Counted from the first letter of the stretch, positions 31,527 to 39,568 are shown. The stretch: 64,000 bases of DNA from Rhodoferax saidenbachensis (GCF_001955715.1 NZ_CP019239.1:3720001-3784000); one strand, 5' to 3'. Numbers and translations: made by a program. Notes: generated by a model not told the origin, from the letters alone.

Positions 31527-32312
31527 TCAGTGCGACGTTCCAAGGTAGGCGCTGATCACATCCGCGTTGTTGCGCACTTCGTCGGGGGTGCCGTCGCCAA
31601 TCTTCTTGCCGTAGTCCAACACCACGACGCGGTCGCTGATGTCCATCACCACACCCATGTCATGCTCGATCAACACCACCGTGGTGCCAAACTCGTCATT
31701 CACGTCCAGCACAAAGCGGCACATGTCCTGCTTTTCCTCGACGTTCATGCCCGCCATGGGCTCGTCCAGCAGCAGCACCTGCGGCTCCATCGCCAGCGCG
31801 CGGCCCAAGTCCACCCGTTTTTGCAGGCCGTAGGGCAACTGACCCACGGGTGTCTTGCGGTAGGCCTGGATTTCCAGGAAATCGATGATGCGTTCCACTG
31901 CTTCACGGTGTGCAATCTCTTCGCGCAGCGCTGGGCCAATGCGCAACGCCTGCATCAGGATGTTGCTTTTGATCTTGAGGTTGCGGCCCGACATGATGTT
32001 GTCCAGCACACTCATGCCTTTGAACAGCGCCAGGTTCTGGAACGTGCGCGCCACCCCCATCACCGCTACCTGGTGGCTGTTCATGTGTTTGAAGGTCTGC
32101 CCCCGAAAACTGATGGAGCCTTGCTGCGGCGTGTAGACGCCGTTGATGCAGTTGAGCATGGAGCTTTTGCCCGCACCGTTGGGGCCAATGATGGCGCGGA
32201 TCTCGTGTTCGCGTACGTCGAAGCTGATGTCGGTGAGCGCTTTCACACCGCCAAAGCTCAGTGAAATATTTTTGACGTCGAGGATGACGCCGCCTATTTT
32301 TCTCTTACTCAT
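31527..32312 (-). CDS. livG: ABC transporter ATP-binding protein, LivG-like
   Basis: A 261-residue ATPase with Walker A IGPNGAGKSS and Walker B QVLLLDEPMAG. Between them the usual LSGGQ signature is changed: the segment around GQLPYGLQKRVDLGRALAM carries LPYGLQKR, a form seen in LivG-like subfamilies. ARTFQNLALFKGMSVLDN and the C-terminal DGTPDEVRNNADVISAYLG are LivG hallmarks. ATG 32312 is a good start. It energises the LivHM permease with LivF. Confidence 0.92.
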   Translation of the reverse strand: MSKRKIGGVILDVKNISLSFGGVKALTDISFDVREHEIRAIIGPNGAGKSSMLNCINGVYTPQQGSISFRGQTFKHMNSHQVAVMGVARTFQNLALFKGMSVLDNIMSGRNLKIKSNILMQALRIGPALREEIAHREAVERIIDFLEIQAYRKTPVGQLPYGLQKRVDLGRALAMEPQVLLLDEPMAGMNVEEKQDMCRFVLDVNDEFGTTVVLIEHDMGVVMDISDRVVVLDYGKKIGDGTPDEVRNNADVISAYLGTSH

Positions 32313-32341
32313 ACAGATACCCGTTCGCAGGTCACAACACC

Positions 32342-32415
32342 CCGTTCGGGCTGAGCCAGTCGAAGCCCTCTTGCAAAGTTGGCATGCGGCACTTCGACAA
32401 GCTCAGTGCGAACGG
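32342..32415. repeat. Intergenic repeat family A, copy 4
   Basis: CCGTTCGGGCTGAGCCAGTC to TTCGACAAGCTCAGTGCGAA plus CGG, between the ligase and livG-type genes. Both arms are present with a loop of about 30 bases. Confidence 0.85.
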
Positions 32416-32427
32416 AGAGCGTGTTGT

Positions 32428-34374
32428 TCATGCTGCCACCTTCACGGGTGCAAAGGTCTTTGCATCTTCGATACGCAAGGTAGCGCTCACGCTGCCGGTA
32501 CGCCCGTCTTCAAACTTGACCACGGTTTCAATGAACTGGCTGGTTTTGCCGCCGTACAGCGCATCCACCAGCACGTTGTATTTGTCCGCAATGAACCCGC
32601 GGCGGACCTTGTTGGTGCGGGTGAGTTCGCCGTCATCGGCATCCAGCTCCTTGTGCAACACGAGGAAACGGCTCACCTGGCTGCCGGCCAGAAGTGCATC
32701 GGCACTCAGGTCGGCGTTGACCTTCTCCACACATTCCTTGATCAGTTGGTAGACCTCGGGTTTCTGTGCCAGGTCGGTGTAGCCCGCGTAGGGCAGGTTG
32801 CGGCGCTCGGCCCAGTTACCTACCGCGTCAAAGTCGATGTTGATCAGCACACACACCTTTTCGCGACCATCGCCATACGCCACCACTTCCTTGATGTGCG
32901 GAAAAAACTTGAGTTTGTTTTCCACGTATTTGGGGGCAAACATGGCCGCGTCAAACGCACCGCCCTGGATGCGGCCCACGTCTTTCACGCGGTCGATAAT
33001 TTTCAGGTGGCCATGCGCATCAATGAAGCCCGCATCGCTGGAGTGGTACCAGCCATCCGCCGTCAACACCTCGGCCGTGGCGCTGGGGTTTTTGTAATAC
33101 GCGGTGAACAGGCCCGGCGACTTGATCAATATCTCGCCGTTGTCGGCCACTTTGATCTCCACGCCTGAGCAGGGCACCCCCACCGTGTCGGCACGCGCCT
33201 GGTTGTCGGGCTGCAAGCAGACAAACACCGCAGTTTCCGTCGAGCCGTAGAGCTGCTTCAAATTAATGCCGATCGATCGGTAGAAGGTAAACAGGTCCGG
33301 GCCAATGGCCTCACCTGCGGTGTACGCCACCCGCACGCGGCTGAAGCCCAGCGTATTGCGCAAGGGGCCATACACCAGCACATTGCCCAGCGCATACAGC
33401 ACCCGGTCCACTACCGAAACCGGCAGGCCGTCCATCAATGCGGGGCCGACTTTTTTGGCCACGGCCATGAAGGCATGGAACATCTTGCGTTTGACCAAGC
33501 CAGCGTCTTCCATGCGAATCATCACGCTGGTGAGCAGGCCTTCAAAAATACGCGGGGGCGCAAAGTAATACGTCGGGCCAATCTCTTTCAGGTCGATGGT
33601 GGCTGTACTCGCGGCTTCGGGGCAGTTCACCACGTAGCCGCACGACAGCCACTGTGCATAACTGAAGATGTTTTGCCCGATCCACGCCACGGGCATGTAA
33701 GCCAGCACTTCCTCGTCGCTGGTGAGTTTGTCGAACTCGGCCCCGGCACGCGCGCGGTTCAGCAACGAGTCGTGGGTATGCACCACGCCCTTGGGGTTGC
33801 CCGTGGTGCCGGAGGTGAAGAACATCGCCGCCACATCTTGCGGCGTAATACGTGCCACCTCTTGTGCAAAGAAGCCCGCATGTGCTGCGACAAAGGTTTT
33901 GCCGGACGCCAGCAGCGCATCCACCGACACCAGGCCTGGCTCTTCGTAGTTGCGCAAACCGCGTGGGTCGTCAAAGTAGATGTGCGCCAGTTGCGGGCAC
34001 TGCGCGCGCACTTCCAGCAGCTTGTCCACCTGCTCCTGGTCTTCGGCAAATGCAAAACGTACTTCAGCGTTGTTGATAGGGAACACACATTCGGGTGCTG
34101 CCGCATCCTGGTACAGCGGAATGGGCACGGCGCCCAGGCTTTGCGCGGCCAGCATGGTGGCGTACAGGCGGGGCCGGTTGGCGCCCACCACCACCATGTG
34201 GTCATTGCGGCGCAAGCCAGCTAGGTGCAGGCCCGCGGCCAGTTGCTCCACCATGGTGGCCAGCTGGCCCCAAGTGATCGTTTGCCAGATGCCGTATTCC
34301 TTCTCACGCATGGCCGGCGCGTCAGGCCGCGTGTGCGCATGTTGAAGCAGAAGCTGCGGAAAAGTCGTTTGCAT
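32428..34374 (-). CDS. AMP-binding long-chain acyl-CoA ligase
   Basis: A 648-residue acyl-CoA synthetase. The ATP-binding loop MFFTSGTTGNPKGVVHTH is at about residue 185, YGSTETAVFVCLQ marks motif A5, and YHSSDAGFIDAHGHLKIIDRVKD includes the adenylate-binding Asp and hinge. Length and the KYVENKLKFFPHIKEVV region fit FadD15/long-chain types. ATG 34374 begins the homology (MQTTFPQLLLQHA). It heads the transporter cluster and is divergent from a Crp/Fnr regulator with palindromes in the shared intergenic region, so it is probably controlled by that protein. Confidence 0.9.
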   Translation of the reverse strand: MQTTFPQLLLQHAHTRPDAPAMREKEYGIWQTITWGQLATMVEQLAAGLHLAGLRRNDHMVVVGANRPRLYATMLAAQSLGAVPIPLYQDAAAPECVFPINNAEVRFAFAEDQEQVDKLLEVRAQCPQLAHIYFDDPRGLRNYEEPGLVSVDALLASGKTFVAAHAGFFAQEVARITPQDVAAMFFTSGTTGNPKGVVHTHDSLLNRARAGAEFDKLTSDEEVLAYMPVAWIGQNIFSYAQWLSCGYVVNCPEAASTATIDLKEIGPTYYFAPPRIFEGLLTSVMIRMEDAGLVKRKMFHAFMAVAKKVGPALMDGLPVSVVDRVLYALGNVLVYGPLRNTLGFSRVRVAYTAGEAIGPDLFTFYRSIGINLKQLYGSTETAVFVCLQPDNQARADTVGVPCSGVEIKVADNGEILIKSPGLFTAYYKNPSATAEVLTADGWYHSSDAGFIDAHGHLKIIDRVKDVGRIQGGAFDAAMFAPKYVENKLKFFPHIKEVVAYGDGREKVCVLINIDFDAVGNWAERRNLPYAGYTDLAQKPEVYQLIKECVEKVNADLSADALLAGSQVSRFLVLHKELDADDGELTRTNKVRRGFIADKYNVLVDALYGGKTSQFIETVVKFEDGRTGSVSATLRIEDAKTFAPVKVAA

Positions 34375-34477
34375 TCCAGTCCTTGTCGCGTTCACTTGTC
34401 TCTTGTTTTCGTTCGCGGGTCCAACCGTGGGGTGCGTCACCGTGCTGGGCTCTGGGTGCGAATAGTAGGACTGCATT

Positions 34478-34505
34478 TGACGTCAAGTTGTCGTTTGGAC
34501 GACAA
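34478..34505. promoter_or_regulatory. Candidate operator: two adjacent palindromes in the ligase/Crp-Fnr divergent region
   Basis: TTGACGTCAA (34478-34487) is a perfect palindrome, immediately followed by TTGTCGTTTGGACGACAA (34488-34505), a 6-bp inverted repeat around six bases. The TGTCG-N6-CGACA spacing is the same as in CRP-type sites (TGTGA-N6-TCACA). Since the Crp/Fnr-family gene starts 61 bases away, autoregulation and control of the divergent ligase-transporter cluster are plausible. Confidence 0.5.
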
Positions 34506-34565
34506 TTCAGGCTTTTCTCGGTAGGTGTTTTCCCTTCGCTTATTGGCAACTTACATGGGCTGCAT

Positions 34566-35282
34566 ATGACCACCGACGCCACCCTGCACCAGCGCCGCCG
34601 CCCCCTGACAGAGGCGGAGTTGGCCGCCATTCCGTGGCTGCGCGTGCTGGAGCCGCCCGAGCGTGAACGCGCCGTGGGCGACCTGCAGGTGGCCGAGGCC
34701 AGCCCCGGTGAATTTGTCTGCCGCATGGGCCGCCCGGTGACCTACTGGTTTGGTGTGGTGGACGGCCTCTTGAAGATGAGCACCGACAACGCCGAAGGCC
34801 AGACCATGACCTTCACCGGCGTGCCACCGGGCGGCTGGTTTGGTGAGGGCACGGCACTGAAACGCGAGGTCTACCGCTACAACATCCAGGCGCTGCGCAA
34901 GAGCCTGGTGGCGGGTCTGCATGTGGACACTTTCCACTGGCTGCTGGACCACTCCATCGGTTTCAACCGCTTTGTGATGAACCAGCTGAACGAACGCCTG
35001 GGCCAGTTCATCGCCGCACGCGAAATCGACCGCCTCAACAACCCCGACATCCGCGTCGCCCGCAGCCTGGCCGCGCTGTTCAACCCGGTGCTCTACCCCG
35101 GCGTGGGCGAGGTGCTGCGCATCACGCAGCAGGAGCTGGCGTACCTGGTGGGCCTGTCACGCCAGCGCGTGAACGAAGCGCTGACCAATCTGGCCGCGCA
35201 GGGCTCGATTCGCGTGGAATACGGCGGCCTGCGCATCCTCGATCCGCAGGCGCTGCGGTCGCAGGTGTTTACGCAGAAATGA
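34566..35282 (+). CDS. Crp/Fnr-family transcriptional regulator
   Basis: A 238-residue protein with a cyclic-nucleotide-binding-like domain (residues about 25-140; VTYWFGVVDGLLKMS, GGWFGEGTALKRE) and a C-terminal winged helix with ITQQELAYLVGLSRQRVNEALTNL as the helix-turn-helix. The Arg/Ser residues that bind cAMP in CRP and the cysteine cluster of FNR are not evident, so it probably senses another effector. ATG 34566 is taken; the frame is open further upstream into the promoter. It likely regulates the divergent acyl-CoA ligase and transporter genes. Confidence 0.9.
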   Translation: MTTDATLHQRRRPLTEAELAAIPWLRVLEPPERERAVGDLQVAEASPGEFVCRMGRPVTYWFGVVDGLLKMSTDNAEGQTMTFTGVPPGGWFGEGTALKREVYRYNIQALRKSLVAGLHVDTFHWLLDHSIGFNRFVMNQLNERLGQFIAAREIDRLNNPDIRVARSLAALFNPVLYPGVGEVLRITQQELAYLVGLSRQRVNEALTNLAAQGSIRVEYGGLRILDPQALRSQVFTQK

Positions 35283-35342
35283 GTGTTTTAGGGCTGTGGC
35301 CCTTTTGGAGATTGCGCGGGCAGCTATTGTTTTTATAGTAGA
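35281..35342. repeat. Intergenic repeat family B, copy 4
   Basis: GTTTTAGGGCTGTGGCCCTT, then TTGCGCGGGCAGCTATTGTT and TTTATAGTAG, immediately after the Crp/Fnr gene. It abuts or overlaps its stop codon. Confidence 0.75.
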
Positions 35343-35670
35343 TTGACTGGACTGCGCTGCATTTCAGGCCTCTGTGTGGGCAGGGCAGGTAGTCCGGGTA
35401 TCCGTTCTCCGGCCCACGCTCGCGGGCGGATGTTTTGGGTTTGCTTGGGTTGGCTTGTCAACACCTTGGTTGGTACGCATGCTCTGCGGCAACCGCGAAT
35501 GGGGCATGCGCCCGGATACCCGAACCACCTGCCTACTCACGACTGATCTGAGCGACAGAAATTTGAAATCAATCGACTGAGAGTATCCAATCTTCCGTGA
35601 TACGACGAGAATCCAGCAATAAAGGTCATCCGCTTGGCACTGACCACAAAGCAACTTAAGGAGGTGCCCC
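35343..35670. other. Gene-free stretch before the TIR gene
   Basis: About 330 bases without a credible reading frame. It contains the left inverted-repeat arm of the TIR cassette (35402-35502) and, at its right end, the very strong Shine-Dalgarno TAAGGAGGTG four bases before the TIR start codon. The last 130 bases look more A/T-rich than the flanks and probably hold the promoter of the TIR gene. Confidence 0.6.
35402..35502 (+). repeat. Left arm of ~100-bp inverted repeat flanking the TIR gene
   Basis: Begins CGTTCTCCGGCCCACGCTCG and continues CGGGCGGATGTTTTGGG to CTCTGCGGCAACCGCGAATG. It aligns without gaps, at about four of five positions, with the reverse complement of 36741-36841. Confidence 0.75.
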
Positions 35671-36675
35671 ATGGCAGATGAGAAATTGGAACAAATAGCG
35701 AAATCCGCGAATCCCCTTGTGTTCATTAGCCACGACACGCGTGACGCGGAGTTGGCAGAAGCATTTAGCAATCTGCTGAAAAGTGTTAGCGCAGGTGTCT
35801 TGAAATCCTTCCGGACGTCTGATAGGCGAGGGAATCAAGGTATTGAATACGGAGTGGAGTGGTATCCAGAAATAATCAAAAACATACAAGGCGCTTCCGA
35901 CGTCGTATGTCTGCTGACCAAGCGCAGCGTTGATCGCCCCTGGATACTGTTTGAAGCGGGGATGGCCAAAGGGAAGTTAGATACACCGATCTTAGGAGTA
36001 GCGCTGGGCATCGAATTAAAAGATGCATCTTCAGGACCATTCGCCCAGTTTCAGAACTGCGGCGGTGACGAAGACTCTTTAACCAAATTAGTTTTTCAGC
36101 TTGTCAACAGGATTCCGAATTCGGAGCCAGACATAGACACCATTAAATTTCAAGTTGGCAAGTTCCGCCAAGCAGTTGCTGAAATTCTTAAACGGCTGGA
36201 TGGAACATCAACCGATGGCGCTGCAAAGTCATCGGTGGATGTGAAGGAAATTGAAAACTCCTCCGCCAAGCTGTTCGAAGAAATAAAGATCATGTTTCAG
36301 GATTTGCCGTCCAGGATTGAAAGAGCAAGCCCTCCTGAAGGTAAGCGAAGAAAGCGCAGATTCCATCCTGGCATGCTGGAGGAAATGATCCATTTCTCAA
36401 AAGATCCAAAAACTGGAATAAAAATGGCGCTCAGTCTTTACAGAGAAAAGATGCCGTGGATTTACGATGAGGGCATCTCGCTACTTGGAAAGTTAGAGGC
36501 ATCAAAAACTCCCGCAACAACAAAGCGCGTACTCCATGATTTTGAAGAGTTGTTGATGCGAAGCACTCGTAACCCATTTGTCGAAGAGTTCCTAATTCAA
36601 GATCAAGACGAGTTTGTTCTTCTAATGGAGCTTCCGCGGGTCATTCTGCGTAACCTCGAACACTTCATACTGTGA
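35671..36675 (+). CDS. TIR-domain protein, candidate NADase/defence effector
   Basis: A 334-residue protein. The N-terminal 150 residues form a TIR domain: NPLVFISHDTRDAELAEAF is the first strand and helix, and RPWILFEAGMAKG (Glu95) contains the Glu that is catalytic in NAD-cleaving TIR domains. The remaining half is helical with a basic patch (GKRRKRRFHPG near residue 225) and no recognised domain. Bacterial TIR proteins often act in abortive anti-phage defence as NAD+ glycohydrolases. The gene is more A/T-rich than its neighbours, is flanked by inverted repeats and lies beside a toxin-antitoxin pair, indicating acquisition. An adaptor partner is not apparent. Confidence 0.88.
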   Translation: MADEKLEQIAKSANPLVFISHDTRDAELAEAFSNLLKSVSAGVLKSFRTSDRRGNQGIEYGVEWYPEIIKNIQGASDVVCLLTKRSVDRPWILFEAGMAKGKLDTPILGVALGIELKDASSGPFAQFQNCGGDEDSLTKLVFQLVNRIPNSEPDIDTIKFQVGKFRQAVAEILKRLDGTSTDGAAKSSVDVKEIENSSAKLFEEIKIMFQDLPSRIERASPPEGKRRKRRFHPGMLEEMIHFSKDPKTGIKMALSLYREKMPWIYDEGISLLGKLEASKTPATTKRVLHDFEELLMRSTRNPFVEEFLIQDQDEFVLLMELPRVILRNLEHFIL

Positions 36676-36740
36676 TGCGTAATCGTTCGCTATGAGTGAT
36701 TTCTCCTGTGCAAAACATTCTGAAGGCATATGGTGGAAGG

Positions 36741-36841
36741 CTCCAGTCGTGGTTGCCACAGAGCAGCCCCGCCAACCACCGCGTTAACGGACAAACCTAG
36801 ACAAGCCCAAAACAGCCGCCCGCGAGCGTGAGCCGGAGAAC
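36741..36841 (-). repeat. Right arm of ~100-bp inverted repeat flanking the TIR gene
   Basis: Read on the minus strand it begins CGTTCTCCGGCTCACGCTCG and continues CGGGCGGCTGTTTTGGG to CTCTGTGGCAACCACGACTG, mirroring the left arm at 35402. It follows the TIR stop by 66 bases and precedes the relE-type gene end. Confidence 0.75.
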
Positions 36842-36889
36842 GCGGGCCGCGCCGCCTGCCTTGCGCGATGTCAGCGCCCAACGGGCAAG

Positions 36890-37249
36890 TTAACTTCGAG
36901 CAGGTTTTGCTCTGCGTCGGGACACAGTTTTCAACTGCGGAGTAACTCCGCCCAACGATGCAAGACGCTTGCTAGCTTGCATATAGACCGCGTCCTGGTC
37001 CCGCCGACCCACAGCGATGACTACAACCACCAGGCGCTGGTCGATCACTTCGTAAACCAGGCGATACCCCGCATCGCGAAGTTTGATTTTGTAGGTGTTT
37101 TGCAGATCGCCATGTAGCCGGGCGGAGGGAACGTGCGGAGCGTTCAGGCGCTTGGCCAGTTGCTTCTTGAAAAGACTCTGGATAGAGCCATCGAGCTTGC
37201 GCCACTCCTTGAGCGCGGACTCGTCAAACTCAAGCTCATAGGGCTTCAA
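36890..37249 (-). CDS. RelE/ParE-family toxin
   Basis: A 119-residue protein of the RelE superfamily. YELEFDESALKEWRKLD, the basic helix FKKQLAKRLNAP and LRDAGYRLVYEVIDQRLVVVVIAVGRRD are typical; RelE toxins cleave mRNA on the ribosome. It is 20-30 residues longer than usual because of a C-terminal tail after YMQASKRLAS, which may be neutral. It overlaps the antitoxin gene by 14 bases and the two form an operon. Confidence 0.88.
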   Translation of the reverse strand: MKPYELEFDESALKEWRKLDGSIQSLFKKQLAKRLNAPHVPSARLHGDLQNTYKIKLRDAGYRLVYEVIDQRLVVVVIAVGRRDQDAVYMQASKRLASLGGVTPQLKTVSRRRAKPARS

Positions 37250-37490
37250 GTGTCACCTTGACCCGTTTGCCACCTTGCCGCTGCTTCACAATTTTGGTCA
37301 GCTCCGCGTCGTCAAGCCTGTCCAGCAAAGCCTCATAGGCTTTGGCCGAGAGCAGGTAAGCGGCGGGTTTGTTGTGGTTCAACACCGCAATGGGCGAATC
37401 ACCCGCGTCTTCCAGAATGCCGCTGGGATTGCGCCGCAGGTCCGTCATGCTGACCGTCGTTTGGGCATAGATTGCGTGGGTTGCTGCCAT
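37236..37490 (-). CDS. Phd/YefM-family antitoxin
   Basis: An 84-residue antitoxin. TTVSMTDLRRNPSGILEDAGDSPIAVLNHNKPAAYLLSAKAYEAL, in two halves, is the Phd/YefM DNA-binding and dimer domain, and the C-terminal helix would neutralise the RelE-type toxin encoded directly downstream. Such antitoxins repress their own operon. Two direct repeats just upstream of the start are candidates for its operator. Confidence 0.9.
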   Translation of the reverse strand: MAATHAIYAQTTVSMTDLRRNPSGILEDAGDSPIAVLNHNKPAAYLLSAKAYEALLDRLDDAELTKIVKQRQGGKRVKVTLEAL

Positions 37491-37495
37491 GGTAA

Positions 37496-37514
37496 TTAGT
37501 GCTTTATTTAGTGC
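37496..37514 (-). promoter_or_regulatory. Candidate antitoxin operator: direct repeats upstream of the phd-type gene
   Basis: On the minus strand GCACTAA occurs twice, 12 bases apart (37508-37514 and 37496-37502), ending six bases before the antitoxin start codon. Paired short repeats at this position commonly bind Phd/YefM antitoxins, which repress their own operon. Confidence 0.45.
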
Positions 37515-37819
37515 ATTATTATGGGCAATTCAGGCATTGTCCAGCATCAGAGCTTGCACACAACCCCATGCGGCGGGGTGATCGGGGCAGATTGCCCAGC
37601 TATCAGCTCTCCAGGCCGCACCCCCACCATTGGTATTTGGGCATCAAATAGGCCTCTAGCCATTACAGAGCATGCGCAGTCAGCTATTTTTTTGATAGCA
37701 ATTAGTGGAAACCAAGGCCGTATGGCAATGCGTCCCTACTTTGTGGCGCAATGCCAAACGACACGAAAAATGTACGTCCAAGTGTGTAAAGTCACACCCA
37801 ACAGAACATACAAACGGGG
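37515..37819. other. Gene-free stretch between the toxin-antitoxin operon and a solute-binding protein gene
   Basis: No credible reading frame is visible on either strand; frames that are open show no family motif. The only recognisable element is family B copy 5 at 37640-37702. The last 60 bases should hold the promoter for the gene at 37820. Confidence 0.55.
37640..37702. repeat. Intergenic repeat family B, copy 5
   Basis: GGGCATCAAATAGGCCTCTA, then GAGCATGCGCAGTCAGCTAT and TTTTTTGATAGCAA. The CATCAAAT leader is shared with copy 7. Confidence 0.75.
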
Positions 37820-38575
37820 ATGGATATGGCCGATAACTTGCGCAAGTTGCTGCTCGGAATTTTCTGGAGCTCCGCCTTGGCCAGCCAACTCGCAGCACAG
37901 GAGTTGCCGGTCGTCACAATGCAGTATTACGAGCGCAAGCCGTTTCACTACACATCGGAAACCGGCAAAGTGGTCGGCCTAGTGGTGGCGCCTACGGAAC
38001 AGGCGTTCGCCAAGATCGGCATCCCCGTCAAATGGCAGTTGGTCCCCGCCAACCGCATTCTGGATACGCTCAAACGGGACGAATCCCCTCTGTGCTCGCC
38101 CGGCTGGTACAAAAATCCGGAGCGCATGGAATACGCGCAGTTCTCGGAGCCGATTTACCGTGACAAGCCGCTGGTGGGTTTGGGCAATGCCGACTTTCCC
38201 GTCAAGCAGGGCATTACCGCCAAGGAGCTGTTTGCCCGCCCGGAAACCCGTTTGCTGATCAAACAAAATTTCTCGCAAGGCGCCTACATGGACAAGATCA
38301 TTGCCGGCATGCCCACTGCGCAAGTGCAGGCGGTACCCGTCGATGTGACCAACCTCGTCCAGATGATCCACGCACGACGGGCAGACCTGATTGTCACCAC
38401 CCAGGAAGAGGTTGAAATCTACGTGGAGCAGGCGGCGCTCAAGCTGAAGGACTTTCGCGTGCTGGTGTTCCCGGATGTACCTGCGGTAGAGAAGCGATAC
38501 ATCCTGTGCAGCAAATCTGTGCCAGCCAGTCTGATGGCAAAGCTCAACAAGGCGATAGGCACGAAGCCTCTTTGA
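37820..38575 (+). CDS. Periplasmic solute-binding protein, family 3-like
   Basis: A 251-residue protein with a signal-like N-terminus (LRKLLLGIFWSSALASQLAAQ). The mature part, VVTMQYYERKPFHYTSETGKVVGLVVAPTEQAF, looks like the ligand-facing start of SBP_bac_3 proteins, and the rest (WKNPERMEYAQFSEPIY-like segment, GNAD) fits that fold. No transporter genes adjoin, and similar orphan proteins occur as sensors of unknown ligands. The start at 37820 or the ATG two codons on are equally likely. Confidence 0.75.
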   Translation: MDMADNLRKLLLGIFWSSALASQLAAQELPVVTMQYYERKPFHYTSETGKVVGLVVAPTEQAFAKIGIPVKWQLVPANRILDTLKRDESPLCSPGWYKNPERMEYAQFSEPIYRDKPLVGLGNADFPVKQGITAKELFARPETRLLIKQNFSQGAYMDKIIAGMPTAQVQAVPVDVTNLVQMIHARRADLIVTTQEEVEIYVEQAALKLKDFRVLVFPDVPAVEKRYILCSKSVPASLMAKLNKAIGTKPL

Positions 38576-38582
38576 GGCAGGG

Positions 38583-39035
38583 CTACGGCGTACCCGCCAG
38601 ACACTGGCGCAGCCACGCCATGGCCTCTTCCTGATTGCTGAAGTTGCGCATGGGGATGCCGACTTCTGCATAGGCGGCGGCGTAGGTTTTTTCCATCCAC
38701 TCAAAACCTTCCACCGGCCCATCCGGCACCCACGCCACAGCGGTGAGCCGGGGGCGGCCGTCGTAGGCTTCGTGCAGGCCGGCGCGGAAAGCGTCCAGGC
38801 AGTCGGGGGCCATCATCACGCTGGTGCGCAACACGGTCATCAGGCATTGGGGGGTGGTGATGGGATTTGCAGCCAGCAGCGCAAGCCGGGCCCGGTTGTG
38901 CGCCAGGATGCCTTCCAGATTGAAGGGGCCCGTGGTGTGGGCGATGACGATTTCTCCCAATGTCTCAAACTCGGTGTGTCCGTGCGGAGGGAAGCTGCCT
39001 GCGGCAAGTTCGGCCGATTTGATTTTGGGGTTCAT
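38583..39035 (-). CDS. Conserved hypothetical protein, STAS/SpoIIAA-like
   Basis: A 150-residue cytoplasmic protein beginning MNPKIKSAELAAGSFPPHGH. ETLGEIVIAHTTGPFNLEGILAHN, AVAWVPDGPVEGFEWMEKTYAAAY and RNFSNQEEAMAWLRQCL have the strand-helix order and the closing EEAxxWL motif of the SpoIIAA-like/STAS-related group, but the resemblance is weak. It is convergent with the preceding solute-binding gene, with seven bases between stops. ATG 39035 is chosen over an upstream start whose extra residues are low-complexity. Confidence 0.6.
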   Translation of the reverse strand: MNPKIKSAELAAGSFPPHGHTEFETLGEIVIAHTTGPFNLEGILAHNRARLALLAANPITTPQCLMTVLRTSVMMAPDCLDAFRAGLHEAYDGRPRLTAVAWVPDGPVEGFEWMEKTYAAAYAEVGIPMRNFSNQEEAMAWLRQCLAGTP

Positions 39036-39320
39036 CGTGTGCCAGTGTAGGGTCAAAAACGCGTGGCCGGACGCGCACGCACGGTTGCTGCACGCACCTG
39101 CAGCGGGCCACGCGGCGGCCCCTCCAATCCGCGTCACCAGCGTCTATTTCGGAAGTGGCCGGTTTTCTGGCGCATTTCTGGGTTTAAACACCCCCAAAAC
39201 CGCGAAATTCACCCGAATGGGGGATAGGAAAAACCCGCAGGTGCCGATAAAGTGTTTGGCAATCCAGCCCGTGGCAGGCTGGGTACGCACCGTGTCATCC
39301 ACAGCAACGGAAACGGAACA

Positions 39321-39485
39321 ATGAGTACCTGCGGGTTTTTGATGGTCTTTGTCGGCTTGATATTCGCCCTGGGCTGCCTGATGACAGCCCCCTGGTTTCA
39401 TCTGGCCGTGCCCGTTTCCTTCGTGGGTGTTGCGGTGACCGCAGCCGGCCTGGCGCTGCTGCGCAGCGGCGAGCGGCGCCGATAA
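39321..39485 (+). CDS. Small membrane protein
   Basis: A 54-residue peptide beginning MSTCGFLMVFVGLIFALGCL with two hydrophobic segments (about residues 5-22 and 28-47) and a basic C-terminus (RSGERRR) that should face the cytoplasm. CGGAAC lies shortly before the ATG. No family was recognised; length and hydrophobicity suggest a small inner-membrane protein. It may be only a chance reading frame. Confidence 0.45.
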   Translation: MSTCGFLMVFVGLIFALGCLMTAPWFHLAVPVSFVGVAVTAAGLALLRSGERRR

Positions 39486-39499
39486 ATTTCACCGGACAT

Positions 39500-39537
39500 A
39501 AAAAAACCACCCAAGCGCGCCATGCGCCCCTGGGTGG
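39500..39537 (-). terminator. Terminator of the chemoreceptor operon
   Basis: On the minus strand a CCACCCA-type stem (TGGGTGG/CCACCCA arms at 39531-39537 and 39507-39513) is followed by a run of seven T residues. It lies 31 bases after the stop of the chemoreceptor gene. Confidence 0.8.
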
Positions 39538-39568
39538 CTGGTGTTTCAGGCGACTTGACGCCGCTTAA

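Noticed and set aside
36741..36890. Possible integron attC site near the TIR gene (GCCCAACGGGC resembles a core site)
   Set aside because: No matching GTTRRRY partner at a proper distance, no integrase gene, and the inverted arrangement of the arms does not fit a cassette array.
37521..37982. A 153-codon plus-strand frame before the solute-binding protein gene
   Set aside because: It runs through a repeat copy and overlaps the real gene in another frame; composition is not protein-like.
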